A stretch of DNA of 64,000 nt, from the NCBI GenBank assembly GCA_035771165.1, contig JAWNZC010000314.1:6970001-7034000 (forward strand), written 5' to 3'. Origin of the DNA: Paragorgia papillata. Its lineage: Eukaryota > Cnidaria > Anthozoa > Scleralcyonacea > Coralliidae. The translations under genes were made by a program, and so were the position numbers. The notes under the pieces are model-generated. The model worked only from the letters and a program-made list of their open reading frames with translations, was not told where the DNA came from and ran no database searches. Below are positions 55,131-64,000 of this stretch, piece after piece. Each line of letters starts with the position of its first letter. Positions within the stretch are counted from its first letter, which is position 1.

Positions 55131-56110
55131 TTTTAGTGCAAAGCTTTGTCGGAAATATAGAATTTAACGGCTAACTGCATGAAGGTATATCCAATACCGG
55201 GCTGTTGAGCCGGACACCGCGGATCTAAAGTATACCCCTGAATCGTCTGTAGGTTTGTGCCATTTTAGAAACTTATACCGTTAGATAGAACGTTAATTCT
55301 GGACAACAAATATGAATTAGAAAAAATAGAATAGCAACGGAGAAAAATCTATTTGAACTGAGATGTGCGTCAAATATCAAATGGCAATTATCGGGTCAAA
55401 CACAATCAGTCACATTTAAAGTATCCCTGAATCGTCTGTAGGTTTGTGCCATTCACGAAACCTGTACAGTTAGATAGAGCGTTAAACACTCTACAACATA
55501 TGTGAATTAGAAAAAATCGTATAGAATAGAACCCTGAAAAATCATAGTGTTTTAGTCAAAAACTTTGTCGGAAATATAGGCTAACAGCCGTCCGGATACC
55601 GCGTGTTTAAAGTATACCCCTGAATCGTCTGTAGGTTTGTGCCATTCACGAAACTTCTACAGTTAGATAGAGCGTTAAATTCTGTACAACATATGTGAAT
55701 TAGAAAACATGGTATAGAATAGCAACGGAGAAAAGGCTATTTGAACTGTCATGAGCGCAAATATCAAATTGCATTATGACGCTATTACGCTATTTACTTG
55801 GCGTACGGTCAAACGTGGTCATATTTATTGTAAATCCCTGAATCGTCTGTAGGTTTGTGCCATTTGGGAAACTTGCACGGTTAGATAGAGCGTTAAATTC
55901 TGAACAACGTATGTGAATTAGAACAAATTGTATAGAATAGCAACGGAGAAAAATCTATTTGAACTGAGATGAGCGCAAATATCAAATTGCATTATTATGC
56001 TATCACTTGGCGTACGGTCAAACGCAATCATTTTAAAGTATCGCTGAATCGTCTGTAGGTTTGTGCCATTAACGGAACTCATACAGTCTGATAGAACGTT
56101 AAATCACAGA
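55130..56110. repeat. About 200-bp tandem satellite
   Basis: Five units keyed by CTGAATCGTCTGTAGGTTTG at 55239, 55428, 55621, 55838 and 56044, each followed by a TTAGATAGAGCGTTAAA-like stretch and GTGAATTAGAAAAAAT. Units differ by substitutions and indels. No ORF. Confidence 0.9.
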
Positions 56111-56377
56111 ATAAGGATTGACCAGAAGTCCGACTCGCGGAAAAAAGTGTCCCATTATTTTTATGCGCATGCGCCAGTCGGCCATTTTGAAAGTAAGTGC
56201 CCCCAGAAAAATTATCCCTCTCGTCCTTACGACCCTCGGGCTCCTGTACTCAATTACTCTTGGCCTTCTTGTGACCTTTTCATTAACTTTATATTGCTAT
56301 CTATACATATATAAATAATATTTAGTTAAGTAATAAGTAATTTACTTTAGAAAACGTTTCGTTGGATATGAAATTCT
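56111..56377. other. Short spacer, no gene seen
   Basis: Nothing recognised. Small frames only. Confidence 0.5.
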
Positions 56378-57378
56378 TTGACCACGGGATTATTAAAACT
56401 TCAGTACGCGGATACTACGGGTAAAAGTCCGTGGCAAAAAAGTCCTGTACTCACGAAGCTGAGTTTTACATTTCTCGATGATGCCGACACACTTGTTTAT
56501 AGCGGAAAGGTGGCTAAAAATTTCGGAACTACGCATTGTTGAAATACATCGAGTACGTATGTTGTTAGAAATTTTATAAGCTTTCATTCGGTGTATAGTT
56601 CAAACTTTAGTGTTACCTGTAACTTTTTAAAATGTTCTCACCATTGCCATAAAAGTTTTATTATCTTTTCATATGTTCAAAAGGTATGAATCCTTATAAA
56701 TCCGTATGACTACGAATTTGCACCAAAAACGTTTTTATACTTCAACTAGAAATCTGCCAACTTTTCCACTCCTTTCATATTTGAATTAACTTCTGTTTAA
56801 GAAATATCTGAGGTTCACACCAGAAGTCTTTCTGAACTGCAAACACCAAAACAGCAAAACAAACTTAAGAAAGACATAAATTTCAGACGGTCCAGACCAA
56901 AATAATTATGTTTTTTCATATTTTAAAATACTTCCCAACAAGAAAATTAAAAGTTCTGACATGAATAGAGTTAAGCTTGACAGTATCCTCTGTTTCAAAT
57001 ATGCGGTTCAGGGTGGTGCGTTTAGTATTTAAAAACAAAATCCAAAATTCTATAAGACTTGTGAGGAGTCCATTTCCATTATCTAATTCTTATTTTACGA
57101 ACAATGGTGAGAACATTTTGAACATTTAAAAAAGTTACAGGTAACACTAAAATTTGAATTATATACCAAATGAAAGCTTATACAATTTCTAACAACATCC
57201 ATACCCGATGTATTTCAACAATGCGTAGTTCCGAAATTGTTAGCAATCTTTTTCTATAAACAAATGTGTTGGCAAAATCGAGAAATGTAAAACCCGGCTT
57301 TGCGAGTGCAGGACTTTTTTGCCACGGACTTTTACCCGTAGTATCCGCTCACTGAAGTTTTAATAACCTCGTGGTCAA
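56378..57378. mobile_element. 1-kb MITE with about 250-bp terminal inverted repeats
   Basis: TTGACCACGGGATTATTAAAAC at the left mirrors GTTTTAATAACCTCGTGGTCAA at the right. The arms extend to AATGTTCTCACCATTG and its inverse. The centre has no ORF. The right end abuts the start of the B5 duplication block, so the element may mark its breakpoint. Confidence 0.85.
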
Positions 57379-57733
57379 TTCAGATTTCCTAGTAGCACTC
57401 CATGGGTGTTCTCCGCATAAAGGCAAAATTCAAATTTCTTGGTACAACCTAAACACAGCTGGGTCTCCCGTGGGGCTTCCCCGTAAACGCAAACTTCAAA
57501 TTTCTTGGGATATCAGACCTAAACATTATATCTGGGTCTCCCATGCGGGTCTTCCCGTAAACGCAAACTTCAAATTTCTTGGTAACCCTAATCTAGTGGG
57601 GTCATTTCCCATTGATAAAGCCAAAAATCTATTTAAATCAATGGCGTAATTTTAGAACACCGCCTTAAAAGTGCAGAATTCTTAGTAATTCTAAATGGAT
57701 CTTCCCCTTCTAAAACGAAAGTTACAGCAGGCA

Positions 57734-57741
57734 TATATAAA
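57734..57741 (+). promoter_or_regulatory. TATA box of B5
   Basis: TATATAAA, 88 nt before the ATG, in the same context as upstream of B3. Confidence 0.6.
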
Positions 57742-57821
57742 CAAATAGTGTTTCTGGTGCTCATCGAGTAGTCTAACGAGTACCCCTGTGAACCAGAGAG
57801 CTCACATTCAAGTGGAAAACT

Positions 57822-58874
57822 ATGGCCCAAACAGCCAAGAGTGAAGGACTAGCTATTGTTAATGCTCAAACAGCGTTCGTAACTGGAGTACAAACTCTTG
57901 ATAATGTAGTCAGTATTTTGATCGAAGCCGACGTTAATGATTCGACGTCTGCATTCGAGATAAAGAGAATTGTGAAGAAGCTAACTTCGCCCATTCGTCA
58001 ATCACATGGATACCTGAACAGAGCGTTAGAAATGTGGTTAGAAGAAAATGCCAAGCTGTCTAAAAAAATCGAGAAAACAGTTGACGACACGGGCAAGATG
58101 AAACGAAATCTTTCTGAAAAAAAAATCAAAATCAAAGAGCTGAACCAAAATCTGAAGTCGCTAAGCGATCAAATTGCCAACAAAGAACAAGAATTGGGGA
58201 CTGCCAGAAGTTCGTTGGATAGGGCGAATGAAGCATTAAGAGATTCTCAAAAAAAGCTGAGAGACAAAGAAAATGATCAGAAAATCGTAGCTGGTGTTGG
58301 AGCTGCAGTTTCGTTTATTCCTATTGTAGGTTGGATTGCTGGTCCAACTATGATCGTTGTAAGTCTCACAGCGCTACAAGACGCCGTCAAAGGGGCAGAG
58401 AAAAACGTCGATTCAACTCGAGGAAATGTTAAAGAATGTGAAAACCAAATCTCAACGACGAAAGAAAAACAAAATAATCTTCACCAACAGTTGTCGCAGA
58501 AAAAAAAAAAGAGAGAGGAAACCGAAAGGGAACTAAAAAAGCTCGAAGCCGAGAAAGAAACGTTACAAGAAGAGCAGAAAAGGTGCTTGGAAGTGGCGGA
58601 GAAATTAAAAAACACCTGCCATTTCATGACAAAGATTTGGGGAAAGAGTAACGTATTGAAAACAGAAACACAAGATCATGCCTACGCGTTGGAACCTTTG
58701 TTCACTCCTCTTAAAGAAATCGCAGAAATGTTTACATTTGAAGAGCAAAATAAACTGAAAATGACAACATTACTGTCGAAAGATATCGACTTTACAAGCA
58801 TGTCTTTGAAAATGAAAGCTATATGTGAGAAGACAGAAGATAAATCATTGGTAATTTTGGACGATTATATTTGA
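57822..58874 (+). CDS. Family B (subfamily II) hairpin coiled-coil protein B5
   Basis: 350 codons, no introns, same start as B3. Layout as B3: bundle, coiled coil, hydrophobic hairpin (154-187), charged coiled coil, conserved C-terminus. Residues about 85-105 are unlike B3 and match subfamily I instead (TVDDTGKMKRNLSEKKIKI), with the DNA almost identical to B1 there, so a gene-conversion patch is likely. A poly-A run in the second coiled coil (58499-58510) replaces Glu/Arg codons with Lys. AATAAA at 58920-58925. Function inferred only, as for the other copies. Confidence 0.9.
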   Translation: MAQTAKSEGLAIVNAQTAFVTGVQTLDNVVSILIEADVNDSTSAFEIKRIVKKLTSPIRQSHGYLNRALEMWLEENAKLSKKIEKTVDDTGKMKRNLSEKKIKIKELNQNLKSLSDQIANKEQELGTARSSLDRANEALRDSQKKLRDKENDQKIVAGVGAAVSFIPIVGWIAGPTMIVVSLTALQDAVKGAEKNVDSTRGNVKECENQISTTKEKQNNLHQQLSQKKKKREETERELKKLEAEKETLQEEQKRCLEVAEKLKNTCHFMTKIWGKSNVLKTETQDHAYALEPLFTPLKEIAEMFTFEEQNKLKMTTLLSKDIDFTSMSLKMKAICEKTEDKSLVILDDYI

Positions 58875-60102
58875 AGAAGTATATACCGTATTATGATGGC
58901 CTCAATGGCAGACAATACAAATAAAATAATTCAAAACTATAATATCATTAGCTTTCTTCGAAGTATATACAAACGTACCATAGAAATTATTCAGAGATAA
59001 ATTAAAGTGTACCGCGTACTTATAGAACAGGGTTCGTGTTACTCCTTGAAGTCCTTAAATACTACTTGAATGAATTTCTGACTTTCAAGGGCACTTGAAA
59101 AGCCCTTGAAATTTACAGTTTTTAAAAAACTCCTTAAATACTCCTTAAATTTTTTGTCAAACATAAATTTATATTTTCGCTAAATAGAAGTAAAATCTAT
59201 AGAAAAATTTTTGTTAGTTGCCATAATCGCTGTTAACCCCTGATTTTATTCATGAGTGTGTGTAAAATTTATTCATACAGCAACTTGTTTATTTTGCATA
59301 GATAATTGAGATCTTAAGAATTAGATGAACACCGGTTTTCATCTAATATCTTGGGCTTTACTGGAGTATCCTTCTTCAATCAGGTGATTGAATGAACTAT
59401 TGTAATTGGCTGATTATCTCATGAATTATTAATTAGTTTGGTATATATTACATACAAAGGTTTTAAAGTGCCTGTCATGCACACATTTTAAAGATTGTAA
59501 ACACAAAAATTTGAGAAAGTAAAAGTGTAAACCATGTATTAACATGAAGATGGTTATTGGAATTGTATACATTGTAATCTGAAATGTTAATTTTCCTGTA
59601 ATGAGTAAAATCGTCTAGTGTTAGTGAGAGTGAAATATATATACTAGACTTAAAAGTTGCATGTAGCCATTGGATTTAAATCCGTTTACTTTTTTGATGT
59701 ACTGGTATCAAATGAAAAAAGGTTCAAGATTGAATATTCTCACAGCTTGTCAACAGGAGGTGTTAGCAATGGGACTTGTAACAAGTCTGTGGACATTTTG
59801 TAATGGTGTGTTATATACAACAATCACATGATTTCTATGTACATTTTCATTGGTTGTTGACTGTGATCTATTAATTAAAGGACACATGCACAGATTGCGT
59901 TAAATTTTAATTATTTTTCCATACTCCAAAAATCCTTTAAGTAAGATTAGTATAACCGACCTTATTTATTGAGGGTAACACAACATGACAGTATTAGTGT
60001 TTAGATCCTGAAAACTCAATGGCCCTGACCCCCCTTGATGGAACTAGTTAGTAGATTTTAAAAACTATGGTGTTCATTTTACGGAGGGAGGCACCAGCAC
60101 CG
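58875..60102. other. B5 downstream region, no gene
   Basis: Duplicate of 21820-23163. A local CTTGAAGTCC / ACTCCTTAAAT-rich stretch (59043-59150) is not in unit 1. No gene. Confidence 0.6.
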
Positions 60103-60484
60103 GATTTAGGACTGTGGAGGCCCCTGGGCGGTCACTGACCAGCACAAATATATCAATTATATTTCTGAACGAGATAATTTTGCTTTACAAACTAATACAA
60201 CTTCGAAGTCACAATTCCCACACTGAATCAGGTTTACAATAACTTGTCAACTCCATCCATCAATCTGTCATAATCGTATACACTTTTAGAAGTGACCCTA
60301 TATATCATCCATATATCTTTTGTCTTGTTTTTGACTCATATTTTGAGCTCTCAAGATTTTTTTCATTTCAACACCTATTTTTTCAACTTTCAAGACATTT
60401 TTGTGGAGCCCCCCCCCCTTAAACATTATTTTGTGGGGGCCCCTGAGCGACTGCCCAGTCTGGCCTGTCCTAAATCCAGCACTG
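60103..60484. mobile_element. hAT-like MITE (unit 2 copy)
   Basis: Copy of 23164-23566 with the same CACCGGATTTAGGAC / GTCCTAAATCCAGCACT termini. Confidence 0.8.
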
Positions 60485-62662
60485 GGAAGCACAGGAGAGA
60501 ATCAACAACTCTACTCACAAGAAGCTAAAGTGGTCACCCATCCAAGTACTTTAAAGCCCTTTTGACCAGACTTAACTTCAGCAGTGGTGACAGGCTGAGC
60601 GCTGCTGCGTGCTAACAACTTGTGCCATCCAGACCTGGAAATAGTTGTGGATCCTTGTTCCAAGAAACGATTTTGGTTGTAAGAAAATTTTGATCTGGCA
60701 TGGCAATTAGTGCCAACGAACTTGCCCTAAGTTGTTTGTAACAGCCTGTTCACACTGCACTTTGAGATCAATCCGAGACTGATCTGAGGGAAATAATTAG
60801 CCAGTGTGAACAGTCAAACAAAACTTGAGATCAATCTTGGATCGATTTCAGTTTAACATGCCCTAAGTCAATCTATCACAAGCCCACAGTAGTTTGGCCC
60901 ATAGTATATATCGCTTTTGCTTGAACTACACAAAGTAAGGAAGCAGCTTGCAGGCAATGAACAGTCAGTGATTCTACAATCTACATTTCACATTGTATAT
61001 ATTCACTAGCTGTCAAAGTGATGAAATATCAAAATATTAATTCAATTCAGTGGATTTTCTAGGCACAGCTTTGTTAATGATTGTTTTAGTCCTGCTAAAT
61101 GTAGTGCAACCACCATGTTTCCAAAGAAATTATTTGGTCCTTTAAGTGTAAGGATCCAAGAAAGGTTCAAACTATTTCCAGGTCTTGTGCCATCCGTGCC
61201 TCCCTTTGATAAACCAACTTGTATTTTTATTGTATAAAACAAATATATATAGATTACATTCTCCTGTGTGTGTGTATATACTGTAATAGATCATAGAAGA
61301 CATCACCTCGTAGTGTAAAGAACAACTGCATTCACACTACTGGACTTCATCTCATGTTGTACTTTTTTGTTCTTTACACACTGTACAGATGTTCTAACCA
61401 TTGAGCCACTGAAACTCAGATGTTTGACTGAGATTGTTTACGATATTATTTATACCTGGAAACCAGTCAAACCGTCACAAATACTTGTTGGGCTACAAGT
61501 CACATTGTGTCTGTTTATTTTCAGTAAATGTTGCTTTGACTCATTCCTACGTATATCGAAAAACAACATTGGTCTACCATCTGAGTTCCAGTGGCTCAAT
61601 GGTGAGAGCGACCTCTACTATTCAAATTCTGCAAATTATGTGTAAATTATGCTAATTTATGCCAATTATTATTAAAAATATTATAAACTTTGTACAAGTA
61701 AAATGAAAAGCAACATTTCACAAATTCAAATTGAAAAAATTAAAGCCATACAATAAAACACAAATATTATATTATGTATATTGATTTTTTAATTGTTAAC
61801 CATTGTGACCAACCCACGGTGTGCCACAGCGCGCGGTCATCACTTATTTGGGAAATTTACAAATTAAAACAGAATTATACCACAATATAAGACCATAATA
61901 CATCATCAAGATCGTTTTTAAGTCACCTATTCAGATTTTAGGTTATTTTGCATGACATTTACTCCTGTTTGCCATTACAACGCCGACAAATCTAGGCAAA
62001 ACTTTGTTCGATATTTGGCTGATCGGCCGAGATGGTTTTCGTCAAATTTTACCAAATTATTGCTAATCTACGAAATAATTACAACAGACAAATGCTTATA
62101 CTTACTTTAAGAGTTGTTAGAGCCTAAATTTTCGTTGGTTTCGCTTACATATTGACAAATAAAAGCCATTTTTGTTGAGATGCACTTGTGCACTTGTATA
62201 TTTATATATTAAAAATGCACATTGAAAACGCGAGATTAAATATCCGGATATTCAGGTCAGCGGTACCCAATACTTCATGGCATATCATAACGGTTTCATT
62301 TGTAAAAAATCATTTTCTCAATCGAAGTCATCCGTCACCGGTGACACCGTGACAGCTTAATTGTACAGCAAAAACATACGAAAAAAATTTACCAACTCAA
62401 GCTGAAAACACTCCACTGATGTAGACGAGAATTTTACTCGGGCGTTCCATTGTCATTTCATTAATAAAAATTTCCAAAAACAAAAACAAAGTTAGTTTGT
62501 CAGTTACTTTTCTTTCTTACTGTTTCTTCCTTTAAAGGTATTCATACATGAACTGGCTCCAAAATACTCTGACATTGTTATAAAAGACTCCTGAGGAAGA
62601 ATACTACAACAAAATTAAAAAAATAATTGAAAAGTTTAAGTTGAGTTCAATCTCGATCTTTA
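60485..62662. other. Duplicated intergenic DNA
   Basis: Counterpart of 23567-26620 without the hAT insertion; the empty GATTAAAT target is at 62234-62241. It includes the tRNA-like pieces near 61390-61640. No gene. Confidence 0.6.
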
Positions 62663-63095
62663 CGGCCTATGCAACGAAAACACACCCCAGTTCATGACAA
62701 AGTTTCATTCTTGAGATATTCAGGTTTGTTTGATATGCAAATGTATACTTATGACATCACACTGCATAATGACTTTTTGAAATAGCATCAATTTTAGGAT
62801 GGTCCAAACTGTATTTTACACACAGCTACACACTATGTTTAGTGACATACTGCAAATGCAAATTTTTATTAAGTACTTTCGATAAGCACTCTCATAGAAA
62901 ATCATACTTTTCTAAAAAGTCACTATGCAGTGTGATGTCATAAGTATGACATTGATTTGCATATCAAACAAACCTGAATATCTCAAGAATGAAGCAAGGA
63001 AGCGAAATTCTACAAAAGATGTTACTTTGTCATTTCAAGTGTTCTTTCAAATGCAATCATAAAAACTGGGGTGAAATTTCATTGCATGGGCACTT
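62663..63095. mobile_element. AAAGTGCC-family MITE, uninterrupted (empty Penelope site)
   Basis: Same MITE as 26620-33518 but without the Penelope-like element. The 41-bp sequence duplicated in unit 1 is present once here at about 63039-63078, one A shorter. Confidence 0.9.
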
Positions 63096-63109
63096 TAAAA
63101 TAATAGAGG

Positions 63110-63560
63110 AAAAGGACGATACATGTAAGCAATCAGATAGTGTATTTTCTTTAGAAAATCATTAATCAATCACATACTTTTTAGAAAACCGTTAGCCAAT
63201 CAGAAAGTTTCTTTAGAAAATCGTTAGCCAATCGCATACTTTTTCAAGACTTTCAAGAAACCTTTAACCAATTAGATACTTTCTTTGGAAAATCTCCAAC
63301 CAATCACATACTTTTTCAAGAAACCGTTAACCAATCAGATGCTTTCTTTAGAAAATCGTTAGCCAATCACATACTTTTTCAAGAAACCATTAACCAATTG
63401 GATACTTTCATTAGAAAATCGTTAGCCAATCACATACTTTTTCAAGAAACCGTTAGCCAATCAGATAGTTTCTTTAGAAAATCGTTAGCCAATCACATAA
63501 TTTTTCATGAAATGGTTAACCAATCAGATATCTTATAGAAAATCTTGAACCAATATGATC
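63110..63560. repeat. CCAAT-box tandem array (unit 2 copy)
   Basis: About fourteen 30-34 bp units, twelve with intact CCAAT, alternating GCCAATCACA and ACCAATCAGA cores. Longer than the unit 1 copy, so the array changes size. Confidence 0.85.
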
Positions 63561-63665
63561 CTTGTCAACTATTATTTAAAACTTTGAATTTGGAAAGTAC
63601 GAGTTATTATTCGTTTCACTTTATACGAGCTTAAATCTCAGAACGAATTAAAAATGTGAAACTAT

Positions 63666-63971
63666 TTAAAGTGTCTATGAAACGAAAATTAAGTTTGTCT
63701 TATTTAAAAGAACACTTAAAATGATAGAGTAACATACTTTGCAGTTTTTTTGTTTCCTAGCTTCGTTTTTGAGATATTTCATTTTGTTTGATATGTAAAT
63801 TTAACTTATAAGATAACTTTACGTCACTCTTTGCATAATGACTTATCGCAAAAGATTATATAATTCTGTTATGGCCAGATAACTCATTAATTAACAAAAT
63901 ATGTTATATTGTCATTTTAAGAGTTCTTTCAAATAAGACAAACTTAATTTTCGTTTCATGGGCACTTTAAG
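63666..63971. mobile_element. AAAGTGCC-family MITE
   Basis: TAAAGTGTCTATGAAACGAAA at the left mirrors TTTCGTTTCATGGGCACTTTA at the right. The right third (from about 63867) has no counterpart in unit 1. Confidence 0.8.
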
Positions 63972-64000
63972 AAGTTCATCACAAAAGTCACTTGTATTCA

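Larger units (their letters stand above)
57380..63866. repeat. Segmental duplication block with B5 (unit 2 copy)
   Basis: Aligns with 20332-34150 minus the hAT and Penelope-like insertions. It has its own small changes, for example different sequence at about 59030-59230 and at 60880-60910. Confidence 0.9.

Overview
The window is AT-rich eukaryotic DNA, probably from an invertebrate animal. The signs are spliced genes, TATA boxes, a Penelope-like retroelement with hammerhead ribozymes, chicken-repeat-type (CR1/L2-like) non-LTR relics, hAT elements, many foldback MITEs and long TA, TGTC and AAT microsatellites. A cnidarian or sponge would fit, but nothing here fixes the taxon. There are no operons or bacterial signals. 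Only about one sixth of the window is host coding sequence.

The host genes fall into two families. Family A (two copies, minus strand) encodes a leaderless, almost wholly helical protein with a coiled coil, a hydrophobic segment, a Ser/Ala-rich linker and a second helical half. Family B (five copies, plus strand, no introns) encodes 350-363 residue proteins: helix bundle, coiled coil, one hydrophobic hairpin, coiled coil, and a strongly conserved C-terminal helical region. The coiled coil-hairpin-coiled coil layout resembles alpha-helical pore-forming proteins (ClyA/HBL/Xax-Yax type) or apolipoprotein-L-like membrane proteins. This is inference from architecture, not a database match.

The window is essentially two tandem units of about 37 kb. 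Unit 1: A1 (left edge, partial), B1 (11.6 kb), B2 (16.9 kb, a local tandem duplicate of B1 with its flanks), B3 (20.8 kb), then a long MITE-rich tail to about 34 kb. Unit 2: A2 (37.7-40.5 kb), B4 (52.4 kb), B5 (57.8 kb) and the same tail to the right edge. A and B always lie divergently, roughly 10-12 kb apart. B1, B2 and B4 form subfamily I; B3 and B5 form subfamily II. Copying both families together suggests they may work together, which is a hypothesis.

The A gene probably has a second coding exon that a simple ORF view misses: the apparent stop codon lies inside a consensus splice donor, and a phase-matched acceptor and 116-codon exon lie about 0.7 kb downstream in A2. In A1 that exon is off the left edge.

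Mobile DNA: a Penelope-like element with about 1.74 kb direct repeats (pLTRs), a 41-bp target duplication and a hammerhead in each pLTR occupies 27040-33460; the paralogous locus in unit 2 is its empty site. Three short stand-alone repeats at 3.7, 4.2 and 18.4 kb each carry a complete hammerhead fold. A single non-LTR retrotransposon between about 42.7 and 48.3 kb is broken by at least six later insertions. All comparisons were made by eye on the given sequence.
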